Translations under genes and position numbers: made by a program
Notes under the pieces: model-generated
The model's database searches: none
Seen by the model: only the letters and a program-made list of their open reading frames with translations
What the model was told of the DNA's origin: nothing
Source: Variovorax sp. PMC12
GTDB lineage: Bacteria; Pseudomonadota; Gammaproteobacteria; Burkholderiales; Burkholderiaceae_C
DNA: 64,000 nt
Assembly: GCF_003019815.1 (NCBI RefSeq)
Contig: NZ_CP027773.1
Span: forward strand, 1 to 64,000
Reading direction: 5' to 3'
Shown here: positions 18,870 to 26,281 of the stretch, one piece after another
How positions within the stretch are numbered: position 1 is the first letter of the stretch
Layout: each line of letters begins with the position of its first letter

Positions 18870-19859
18870 ATGACCATCAACCGACGCGGCGCGCTAGGGG
18901 CCGCACTTGCCACGACACTGGCCGCGAGCCTGCCCGCGCGGGTTCTTGCGCAGGGCAGTGGCGGCAACTGGCCGTCCAAGCCGCTCAAGCTCATCGTTCC
19001 GTACCCGCCGGGCGGTTCGTCCGACATCATTGCGCGGGCGATCAGCCAGCCGCTGTCCGAGGCGCTCGGCCAGTCGGTCATCGTCGACAACCGCGCCGGT
19101 GCCAACGGCAACCTCGGCGCCGACCTGCTGGCCAAGGCGCCGGCCGACGGCTACACGCTGATGCTGTGCGACCTGGGTGCGCTGGCCATCAGCCCCTCGC
19201 TGTACCCCAAGCTGCCGTTCGACCCGTCGAAGGACCTGCGCGGCGTGGCCATGCTGGCCTACTCGCCGCACCTGCTGGTGGTGCACCCGTCGGTGCAGGC
19301 GAACACCTTGAAGGAGCTGGTCGAGCTCTCGAAGAAAAGCGATCTCAACTTCGCCGTCACCGCCAGCGGCAGCACCGCGCACCTCGCGGGCATCGAACTG
19401 CAGCGCAAGGTGGGCGCCAAGTGGGAATACGTGCCCTACAAGGGCGGCGTGCAGGCGGTGCTCGACACGGTCGCGGGCCAGACGCAGGTGCTGATGAACG
19501 GCATGCTCGCCACCTATCCGCAGGTGCAGGCCGGCAAGCTCAAGCTCATCGCGGTGTCCAAGGCCACGCGCATGCCGCTGATCGGCAACGTGCCGACCAT
19601 CGCCGAGCAGGGCGCCCCCGGCTACGAGTCGGGCACCTGGCAGGGCGTGGTCGCGGGACGCGGCGTGCCCGACGCCGTGATCGCGCGGCTCAACCGCGAA
19701 CTGGTGCGCATCATCCGCACGCCCGACATCCGCGCCCGGCTCGCCGGGCAGGGCGCCGAAGTCGTGACCATGGCCGCGCCGGAGCAGGACCAGTTCTTCG
19801 CCAAGGAACGCGCGCGCTGGGCGCAGGTCGTCAAGGAAGCGAACGTCAGGCTCGACTGA
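18870..19859 (+). CDS. Bug-family tripartite tricarboxylate transport receptor 3
   Basis: A 329-residue periplasmic receptor. The signal peptide (about 28 residues, ending A-R-V-L-A-Q) has a twin-Arg-like N-R-R-G start. Family motifs are V-P-Y-P-P-G-G-S-S-D and A-S-G-S-T-A-H. AAGGAG precedes the ATG. It leads the plus-strand operon, so it should bind glucarate, galactarate or a breakdown product. No TctAB genes are in view. Confidence 0.92.
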   Translation: MTINRRGALGAALATTLAASLPARVLAQGSGGNWPSKPLKLIVPYPPGGSSDIIARAISQPLSEALGQSVIVDNRAGANGNLGADLLAKAPADGYTLMLCDLGALAISPSLYPKLPFDPSKDLRGVAMLAYSPHLLVVHPSVQANTLKELVELSKKSDLNFAVTASGSTAHLAGIELQRKVGAKWEYVPYKGGVQAVLDTVAGQTQVLMNGMLATYPQVQAGKLKLIAVSKATRMPLIGNVPTIAEQGAPGYESGTWQGVVAGRGVPDAVIARLNRELVRIIRTPDIRARLAGQGAEVVTMAAPEQDQFFAKERARWAQVVKEANVRLD

Positions 19860-19915
19860 CCGGCCGCCTCGCACCCCTTTTCTTTCTCATTCAAAACTTC
19901 ACTGGACTCTTTCCC

Positions 19916-20827
19916 ATGAACCCGCAAGAACTCAAGACCATCATGGGCTCCGGCCTGCTCTCGTTCCCGTTGACCGACTTCGACGCGAACGGGGACTTCA
20001 ACAAGAGCAGCTACGAGAAGCGCCTCGAATGGCTCGCCCCCTACGGCGCCAGCGCGCTGTTCGCGGCCGGCGGCACGGGCGAATTCTTCTCGCTCACCGG
20101 CGACGAGTACCCCGGCATCATCAAGACGGCGGTGGACACCTGCCGCGGCGTGGTGCCGATCATTGCCGGTGCCGGCGGCCCCACGCGCTTTGCCATCCAG
20201 TGCGCGCAGGCAGCCGAGAAGGCCGGGGCGCACGGCATCCTGCTGCTGCCGCACTACCTCACCGAAGCCGGCCAGGAAGGCCTGGCCGCGCACGTCGAGG
20301 CCGTGTGCAAGAGCGTGAACTTCGGCGTGATCGTCTACAACCGCGCCACCAGCCGCCTCAAGCCCGACACGCTTGCCGGCCTGGCCGAGCGCAACCCCAA
20401 CCTCGTGGGCTTCAAGGACGGCATCGGCGACATCGAGGCCATGGTCGCCATCTACCAGAAGATGGGCGACCGCTTCGCCTACCTGGGCGGCCTGCCCACG
20501 GCCGAGGTCTATGCCGCCGCCTACAAGGCGATGGGCACGCCGGTGTATTCGTCGGCCGTCTTCAACTTCATTCCGAAGACCGCCATGGACTTCTACAAGG
20601 CCGTGGCCGCCGACGACCTGCCCACGCAGCACCGCCTGCTGAAGAACTTCTTCATGCCCTACCTCGAGCTGCGCAACCGCGTGCCGGGCTACGCGGTGAG
20701 CATCGTGAAGGCCGGCGCAAAGATCGTCGGCCACGACGCCGGCCCCGTGCGCGCGCCGCTCACCGACCTGAAGCCGGCCGAGATGGAGCAACTCAAGGCG
20801 CTCATCGACGCGCTCGGCCCGCAGTAA
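19916..20827 (+). CDS. kdgD: 5-dehydro-4-deoxyglucarate dehydratase
   Basis: A 303-residue TIM-barrel protein of the DHDPS/NAL superfamily. The G-G-T-G-E-F motif near residue 55, the catalytic Tyr in V-I-V-Y-N-R near residue 143 and the Schiff-base Lys in V-G-F-K-D-G-I-G-D near residue 167 all match KdgD. It dehydrates and decarboxylates 5-dehydro-4-deoxyglucarate to 2,5-dioxopentanoate. The product of GarD and GudD is its substrate, and its product goes to the dehydrogenase at 22354. No clear ribosome site is seen before the ATG. Confidence 0.95.
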   Translation: MNPQELKTIMGSGLLSFPLTDFDANGDFNKSSYEKRLEWLAPYGASALFAAGGTGEFFSLTGDEYPGIIKTAVDTCRGVVPIIAGAGGPTRFAIQCAQAAEKAGAHGILLLPHYLTEAGQEGLAAHVEAVCKSVNFGVIVYNRATSRLKPDTLAGLAERNPNLVGFKDGIGDIEAMVAIYQKMGDRFAYLGGLPTAEVYAAAYKAMGTPVYSSAVFNFIPKTAMDFYKAVAADDLPTQHRLLKNFFMPYLELRNRVPGYAVSIVKAGAKIVGHDAGPVRAPLTDLKPAEMEQLKALIDALGPQ

Positions 20828-20978
20828 GCCCCGGCAAAAGACCAGAAAAATACTGGAGACGCATGTGATGCCCGCCATGCGCATGACTTCACGGCCTTCC
20901 AGTTGCGCGAATGGACGCGATGGAAGACATTGATCGACACCCGCCACATCACCGCAGACTGAGGCACCGAGCCCGAAG

Positions 20979-22340
20979 ATGACAAGTCCTGAATCCGTTG
21001 TTTCCAAAGCCGTGCCGGGTGCACCCGTCGTCACCGGCATGCGCGTGGTTCCCGTCGCGGGCCACGACAGCATGCTGATGAACCTCAGCGGCGCGCACGG
21101 CCCGTTCTTCACGCGCAACCTGCTGATCCTGACCGACAGCGCCGGGCGCACCGGCGTGGGCGAGGTGCCCGGCGGCGAGAAGATCCGCCAGACGCTGGAA
21201 GACGCGCGCGGCCTCATCGTGGGCCAGCGCATCGGCAACCACAACGCGGTGCTCAACAGCATGCGCAGCGCTTTTGCCGGCCGCGACAGCGGCGGCCGCG
21301 GGCTGCAGACCTTCGACCTGCGCGTGACCATCCACGCGGTAACGGCCGTCGAAGCCGCGCTGCTCGACCTGCTCGGCCAGTTCCTCGAAGTGCCCGTGGC
21401 GGCCCTGCTCGGCGAAGGCCAGCAGCGCGACGCGGTGCAGATGCTCGGCTACCTCTTCTACGTGGGCGACCGCAAGAAGACCGACCTGCCCTACGAGAGC
21501 GACCCCGGCGCCGACAACGACTGGTTCCGCCTGCGCCACGAAGAAGCCATGACGCCCGAAGCCATCGTGCGCCTGGCCGAGGCCACGCATGCGCGCTACG
21601 GCTTCACCGACTTCAAGCTCAAGGGCGGCGTGCTGCGCGGCGAGGAAGAAGTCGAGGCCATCCGCGCCCTGCATGAGCGCTTTCCGCAAGCGCGCGTGAC
21701 GCTCGACCCGAACGGCGGCTGGCTGCTGCAGGACGCCATTCGCCTGTGCCGCGACCTGCACGGCGTGATGGCCTATGCCGAAGACCCCTGCGGCGCCGAA
21801 GGCGTGTTCTCCGGCCGCGAGGTGATGGCCGAGTTCCGCCGCGCCACCGGCCTGCCGACCGCGACCAACATGGTGGCCACCGACTGGCGCGAGATGGTGC
21901 ACAGCCTCTCGCTGCAGTCGGTCGACATTCCGCTGGCCGATCCGCACTTCTGGACCCTGCAGGGCTCGGTGCGCGTGGCGCAGCTGTGCCAGGCCTGGGG
22001 CCTGACCTGGGGCTCGCATTCGAACAACCACTTCGACGTGTCGCTCGCGATGTTCACGCACGTGGCCGCTGCCGCGCCGGGCAAGGTAACAGCCATCGAC
22101 ACGCACTGGATCTGGCAGGACGGCCAGCGCCTGACCAAGGCGCCGCTGCGGATCGAAGGCGGCTTCGTGAAGGTGCCTACGCGCGGGGGCCTGGGCGTGG
22201 AGCTGGACATGGACGAGGTCGAGAAGGCGCACCAGCTGTACCTGAAGCACGGCCTTGGCGCTCGCAACGATGCGCAGGCGATGCAATACTTGATCCCCGA
22301 CTGGACTTTCGACAACAAGCGACCGTGCATGGTCCGCTGA
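20979..22340 (+). CDS. gudD: Glucarate dehydratase
   Basis: A 453-residue enolase-superfamily enzyme. F-K-L-K-G-G near residue 210 carries the catalytic Lys pair, metal ligands follow in L-D-P-N-G and A-E-D-P-C, and the later S-H-S-N-N-H holds the catalytic His. The C-terminus N-K-R-P-C-M-V-R is typical of GudD. It converts D-glucarate to 5-dehydro-4-deoxyglucarate. A 151-base gap separates it from kdgD; that gap holds a 28-codon open stretch without a start codon, possibly a gene remnant, and nothing else I can name. Confidence 0.95.
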   Translation: MTSPESVVSKAVPGAPVVTGMRVVPVAGHDSMLMNLSGAHGPFFTRNLLILTDSAGRTGVGEVPGGEKIRQTLEDARGLIVGQRIGNHNAVLNSMRSAFAGRDSGGRGLQTFDLRVTIHAVTAVEAALLDLLGQFLEVPVAALLGEGQQRDAVQMLGYLFYVGDRKKTDLPYESDPGADNDWFRLRHEEAMTPEAIVRLAEATHARYGFTDFKLKGGVLRGEEEVEAIRALHERFPQARVTLDPNGGWLLQDAIRLCRDLHGVMAYAEDPCGAEGVFSGREVMAEFRRATGLPTATNMVATDWREMVHSLSLQSVDIPLADPHFWTLQGSVRVAQLCQAWGLTWGSHSNNHFDVSLAMFTHVAAAAPGKVTAIDTHWIWQDGQRLTKAPLRIEGGFVKVPTRGGLGVELDMDEVEKAHQLYLKHGLGARNDAQAMQYLIPDWTFDNKRPCMVR

Positions 22341-22353
22341 AGGAACAACCCTC

Positions 22354-23790
22354 ATGCAGAACTTCGACAACCTCATCGCAGGCGAATGGCGTGCCGGCGC
22401 GAGCTACAGCCCCAACGTGAACCCGAGCAACCTGTCCGACGTGCTCGGCCAGTACACGCAGGGCGATGCCGCCCACGTGGACGCTGCCGTCGCGGCGGCT
22501 ACCGCAGCCTTTCCGGCATGGGCCACGGGCAGCATCCAGGCCCGCTCCGACGCGCTCGACAAGATCGGCAACGAGATCCTCGCGCGCAAGGAAGAGCTGG
22601 GCACGCTGCTGGCGCGCGAAGAAGGCAAGACCAAGGCCGAAGGCATTGGCGAGGCCACGCGCGCGGGCCAGATCTTCAAGTTCTTCGCCGGCGAATGCCT
22701 GCGCCTGTCGGGCGAGGTGCTGCCGTCGGTGCGGCCCAACATCGGCGTGGAAATCACGCGCGAGCCGGTCGGCGTGGTCGGCCTCATCACGCCGTGGAAC
22801 TTTCCCATTGCCATTCCGGCCTGGAAGATCGCGCCCGCGCTGGCATTCGGCAACTGCGTGGTGCTGAAGCCCGCGGACCTGGTGCCGGGCAGCGCCTGGG
22901 CGCTGAGCGAGATCATCAGCCGCTCGGGCATTCCGGCCGGCGTGTTCAACCTGGTGATGGGGCGCGGCAGCGTGATCGGCAATGCGCTGGTCAATCATCC
23001 GGGCATCCACGCGATCAGCTTCACCGGCTCGGTGGGCGTGGGCCGCAACATCGCGATCCAGTGCGTCACCAACCACAAGAAGGTGCAGCTCGAAATGGGC
23101 GGCAAGAACCCGCAGGTGATCCTGGACGACGCCGACCTCGCACAGGCCGTGGAACTGAGCGTGCAGAGCGCGTTCTACTCGACCGGCCAGCGCTGCACAG
23201 CGTCGAGCCGCCTCATCGTCACGGAGGGCATCTATCCGAAGTTCATCGCCGCCATGAAGGAACGCATGGCGAAGATCAAGGTGGGCGACGCGCTCGCGCA
23301 GGGCACCGACGTGGGCCCGGTCTCGTCGAAGTCGCAGCTCGACCAGGACATGGAATACGTCTCCATCGGCAAGGGCGAGGGCGCCACGCTGGCGGCCGGC
23401 GGCGAGCTGCTGAAGCTGGAGACCGACGGCTACTACATGTCGCCGGCGCTCTTCAGCGAATCGGCCGCGAGCATGCGCATCAACAAGGAAGAGATCTTCG
23501 GCCCGGTGGCAAGCGTGATCCGCGTGAAAAACTACGAGGAAGCACTGGCCACGGCCAACGACACCGAGTTCGGCCTGTCGGCCGGCATCGCCACCACGTC
23601 GCTGAAGTACGCCACACACTTCAAGCGCCACAGCCAGGCCGGCATGGTGATGGTCAACCTGCCGACGGCGGGTGTGGACTACCACGTGCCTTTCGGCGGC
23701 CGCAAGGGCTCGAGCTACGGTCCGCGCGAGCAGGGGCGTTATGCGCAGGAATTCTTCACTACGGTGAAGACTGCCTATACGCTGGCTTGA
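22354..23790 (+). CDS. 2,5-dioxopentanoate (alpha-ketoglutarate semialdehyde) dehydrogenase
   Basis: A 478-residue aldehyde dehydrogenase. N-F-P-I-A-I-P and the NAD-binding F-T-G-S-V-G-V-G near residue 224 are present, with the catalytic Glu in L-E-M-G-G-K-N and the catalytic Cys in G-Q-R-C-T-A-S near residue 285. AAGGA precedes the ATG and the gap to gudD is 13 bases. By context it oxidises the KdgD product to 2-oxoglutarate and completes the pathway. By sequence alone it could also be called a succinate-semialdehyde-type dehydrogenase. Confidence 0.9.
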   Translation: MQNFDNLIAGEWRAGASYSPNVNPSNLSDVLGQYTQGDAAHVDAAVAAATAAFPAWATGSIQARSDALDKIGNEILARKEELGTLLAREEGKTKAEGIGEATRAGQIFKFFAGECLRLSGEVLPSVRPNIGVEITREPVGVVGLITPWNFPIAIPAWKIAPALAFGNCVVLKPADLVPGSAWALSEIISRSGIPAGVFNLVMGRGSVIGNALVNHPGIHAISFTGSVGVGRNIAIQCVTNHKKVQLEMGGKNPQVILDDADLAQAVELSVQSAFYSTGQRCTASSRLIVTEGIYPKFIAAMKERMAKIKVGDALAQGTDVGPVSSKSQLDQDMEYVSIGKGEGATLAAGGELLKLETDGYYMSPALFSESAASMRINKEEIFGPVASVIRVKNYEEALATANDTEFGLSAGIATTSLKYATHFKRHSQAGMVMVNLPTAGVDYHVPFGGRKGSSYGPREQGRYAQEFFTTVKTAYTLA

Positions 23791-23817
23791 TTCGTTCGTT
23801 CGTTCAGGGCGCGTGCA

Positions 23818-23903
23818 CAGGCCATCGGGTACTCCCCTCCGCGAATGTCCCCCGGCCTGCGGCCTCCTCCTTTATTTCGCTGCGGGGAGCACCCGACGCC
23901 CTG
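23818..23903 (+). repeat. Family B gene-tail hairpin repeat, copy 1
   Basis: The element begins 27 bases after the semialdehyde dehydrogenase stop. Its outer arms (23818-23837 and 23884-23903) pair at 17 of 20 positions, and an inner GGCC stem sits in the loop. The loop is nearly identical to that of the inverted copy at 24496-24591, while the arms differ but still pair (CTCCCC/GGGGAG here, CCTTGC/GCAAGG there). This is compensating change, which argues for a selected structure. Similarity extends outward to GTTCAGGGCGCG at 23802. Confidence 0.75.
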
Positions 23904-23927
23904 CGCACAGGGACGCAGCTTGGGCTT

Positions 23928-24200
23928 TCAAGCCGAGCCAGTTCCGGGTTCTGCGCTGCGCGCCTTTTCGTTCAGCTGAAACAGTTGGGCCGCTTTGCGA
24001 GCCAGGTCGGCCGCTAGCCAGAGCAGGTTGTCCAGCTGCCTGGGCCCGTCGTCGCTGCACCAGTCGATCTCTTCGCCGTGGCACACCCACAGCAGGGCTT
24101 CGAGTTGGGAGAGGGTGTTTTCGAGAAGATCGGCGGGGTCTTGGGCGGTGTCTTCGTAAGCTACCGGCGTGCGAGGCCGGGCTATAGTCTTGGTAGCCAT
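23928..24200 (-). CDS. Small protein of unknown function, 90 residues
   Basis: I do not recognise this protein. It starts with a basic, Thr/Pro-rich stretch (about 1-15), then an acidic helix-forming region with D-L-L-E-N-T-L-S-Q-L-E-A-L-L, a Trp/Cys-containing turn (W-V-C-H-G-E-E-I-D-W-C near residue 40) and a helix D-N-L-L-W-L-A-A-D-L-A. No signal peptide or membrane span is present. AAGGA lies 11 bases ahead of the ATG. It is flanked by two opposed family B repeats and preceded by a strong leader hairpin. The amphipathic helices suggest a small helical bundle or partner-binding protein. Longer frames over the same bases look like shadows. Confidence 0.6.
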   Translation of the reverse strand: MATKTIARPRTPVAYEDTAQDPADLLENTLSQLEALLWVCHGEEIDWCSDDGPRQLDNLLWLAADLARKAAQLFQLNEKARSAEPGTGSA

Positions 24201-24240
24201 TTTTGTGCGGTTCCTTCACGGTGATGCACGAACTTGGTTA

Positions 24241-24273
24241 GACGGCTGGGGTGCTCGTAACACCTCAGCCGTC
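24241..24273 (-). promoter_or_regulatory. Leader hairpin upstream of the 90-residue protein
   Basis: GACGGCTGGGGTG and CACCTCAGCCGTC pair over 13 positions (one G-U) around CTCGTAA. On the minus strand the stem ends about 40 bases before the start codon of the small protein. Read on the plus strand the stem is followed by GCCTTTT, so it could also terminate transcription that way. It may be an RNA control element for the small gene. Confidence 0.55.
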
Positions 24274-24495
24274 GCCTTTTGATACCTCGCATTTGCATCG
24301 CTGCTGTCGCACCGACGACCTGCCGCGAGGCAAGCAGCCTTCGAACATACAAGTGGGTTGTGGAGTTGCTCCCCCTAGCGGGGTGTGGAGTGACAGGGGC
24401 ATTCACTCTAGAGAAGAACCGGGCGAAACAGCCGCACCGCGCTGCACGAAGTCTCGCCAACCGCCAACAAATGCAGCTTCCACAGCGGCGCTCAA
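24274..24495. other. Non-coding stretch between the leader hairpin and repeat B copy 2
   Basis: No convincing gene is seen on either strand; the open frames here are short and overlap in several frames. The stretch contains a CCCC-TAG-CGGGG stem near 24372 and a TGCC-GCGA-GGCA stem near 24322. It may hold the promoter and distal leader of the small gene, but no good -35/-10 pair was found. Confidence 0.35.
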
Positions 24496-24591
24496 CGATC
24501 AGGCCGATGGGGTGCCTTGCGCAGCGAAATAAAGGAGGAGGCCGAAGGCCGGGGGACATTCGCGGAGCAAGGTACCCCGTCGGCCTGATCG
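24496..24591 (-). repeat. Family B gene-tail hairpin repeat, copy 2
   Basis: This is the inverted partner of 23818-23903. It lies 24 bases after the stop of the osmolyte-type transporter gene and has the same orientation relative to that gene as copy 1 has to its own. The 25-base arms (24496-24520 and 24567-24591) pair almost completely; the outer 12 bases are perfect and read CGATCAGGCCGA. The loop keeps the GGCC-GAA-GGCC inner stem and the AAATAAAGGAGGAGG core of copy 1. Confidence 0.75.
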
Positions 24592-24614
24592 CGCCCTGAA
24601 CGACACAAGCAAAG

Positions 24615-26171
24615 CTAGGCCGCAAGCGCCCCGCGCCCGCGCCGCATCCAAAGCTCGATCAACTCGAACAGCCCTTCGCTGACCAAAGCCAACGCAGCAG
24701 CCGGCAACGCGCCCGCCATCAGCAGCTCCCGGTCGTTGAGCGCCAACCCCGTCACGATGCGCTCGCCGAACCCGCCGGCACCGATGAAAGCCGCAATCGT
24801 CGCCGTGCCGATCGCGATCGCCGTCGCCGTGCGCACCCCCGCGAGCAGCGTCGGCAACGCCAGCGGCAACAGCACCAGCCGCAGGCTCTGCGGCGGCGTC
24901 ATGCCCAGCGCCGTGCCCGCCAGCCGCAGGCCGTCAGGCACCTCGGCCAGGCCCGTGACCGTGTTGCGCATGATCGGCAACAGCGAATAGAGCGTAAGCG
25001 CGATCAGCGCCGGCAATGCACCGATGGCGCCGAGCATCGAGATCAGCACCGCCAGCAACGCCAGCGAAGGCACCGTCTGCAACAGGCTCGCGAAGCCCAG
25101 CACCAGCGCGCGCAGCCGCACATGCGGGAACACCAGGATCGCGATCGGCACGCCGATGAGAATCGCGACGCCGACCGACAGCGCCACCAGGAACAGATGC
25201 TGCCGTGCCAGCTTCCACAAGTCCGGCCCGAACAGCTTGGCGGTGAAGCCGCGGCGCTCTTCCTTCGGCTGCTGCTGCCCCGCCTTCGCTTCCTTGCCGG
25301 AGCTCGCGAGAAAGTCGCGCGCAATCACGTCAAAGGGCACGCTCTGCAGTTCGGCGCGGGCATTCATCGCGATCATCGCGTGCTCGTCCACGCTGCCTTC
25401 GAGCGTTTTCAAAGCAGCCCAGGCCTCGGGCAGGCGGTTGGGCAAATCGAGCTTGTAGAGCACCACCGCGTCGTAGCGCGGAAAGTACTTCCTGTCGTCC
25501 TCCAGCACGCGCAGGCCCAGGTGGTCGATCTTCGCGTCGGTGGTGTAGATGTCGATCGCGTCGATCTGCCTGGCCCCTATGGCGTCATATGCCAGCCCGT
25601 GGTCGAGCCCCGAGGGTGTCTGCTTGAAGCCGTAGCGCTCGGCCAGGCCCTTCCAGCCGTCGGCGCGGCCTATGAATTCATTGGAAAGGCCCAGCTTGAG
25701 TTCAGGGTGCTTCGCCAGGTCGCTCAGCGTGCGCAGGCCCAGCCGGTCGGCATCGGCCGCGCGCACCGCGAGCGCATAGCCGTCGTTGAAGCCCAGCGGA
25801 ATCGCGACGCCCAGGCCCATCGGCGCGAGCGCCGCGTTCATGGCCTCGCGCGTGTCCGCCGGGGAGCCCTTGAGTATTTCCAGCGCGATGGTGCCGGTGT
25901 ATTCGGCATACATGTCGATCGCGCCCGAGCGCAGCGCCTCGTACACGATGGCCGTGTTGCCCAGGCCCTGCCGCACGACGGGCGGCGACGCGGTGTGCGG
26001 CGCGGCGGTCTGCGCCAGCAACTCGGCAAGGATGTACGACTCGGTGAAGCGCTTGGAGCCGACGCGCAGCGTGTCGTCCGCCGCATGCGCGACATTCGCT
26101 ACATGCGCCAGGCCCAGCCAGGCGAGCGTCAGGACCAGGGCAAGGCGGCGGAGGCAACGGGGCAGATGCAT
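24615..26171 (-). CDS. Osmolyte-type ABC transporter, binding protein fused to permease
   Basis: A 518-residue fusion. A signal peptide (about 30 residues) is followed by an OpuAC/ProX-type binding domain (about 31-290; V-G-S-K-R-F-T-E-S and A-E-Y-T-G motifs). A permease with about six membrane spans follows (about 310-510) with the EAA-loop-like stretch G-L-R-L-A-G-T-A-L-G-M. Family members import glycine betaine, choline, carnitine or, for EgtU-like proteins, ergothioneine. Here the receptor precedes the permease. No ATPase gene is adjacent, so it must use one encoded elsewhere. A TATAAA lies only 9 bases before the ATG, which could mean a leaderless message. Confidence 0.88.
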   Translation of the reverse strand: MHLPRCLRRLALVLTLAWLGLAHVANVAHAADDTLRVGSKRFTESYILAELLAQTAAPHTASPPVVRQGLGNTAIVYEALRSGAIDMYAEYTGTIALEILKGSPADTREAMNAALAPMGLGVAIPLGFNDGYALAVRAADADRLGLRTLSDLAKHPELKLGLSNEFIGRADGWKGLAERYGFKQTPSGLDHGLAYDAIGARQIDAIDIYTTDAKIDHLGLRVLEDDRKYFPRYDAVVLYKLDLPNRLPEAWAALKTLEGSVDEHAMIAMNARAELQSVPFDVIARDFLASSGKEAKAGQQQPKEERRGFTAKLFGPDLWKLARQHLFLVALSVGVAILIGVPIAILVFPHVRLRALVLGFASLLQTVPSLALLAVLISMLGAIGALPALIALTLYSLLPIMRNTVTGLAEVPDGLRLAGTALGMTPPQSLRLVLLPLALPTLLAGVRTATAIAIGTATIAAFIGAGGFGERIVTGLALNDRELLMAGALPAAALALVSEGLFELIELWMRRGRGALAA

Positions 26172-26197
26172 CGCGGCCAGTTTATAGACATCGACCG

Positions 26198-26217
26198 GAT
26201 TGGCGTACCCGCCAATC
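26198..26217. promoter_or_regulatory. Perfect palindrome in the divergent transporter/ROK region
   Basis: GATTGGCG-TACC-CGCCAATC has 8-base perfect arms. It lies 27 bases upstream of the transporter gene and 64 bases upstream of the ROK gene. It is a plausible operator for an unidentified regulator. Confidence 0.45.
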
Positions 26218-26281
26218 TCCTACACGCCGTCGTGCGCGCAACCGATGGGCCGCGGGCTGCCGCGCGCGCACCATCCGAGTC

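Noticed and set aside
23802..24602. An insertion sequence between the inverted family B repeats
   Set aside because: No transposase is encoded, and the inverted copies can be explained by two convergent genes each carrying a tail element.
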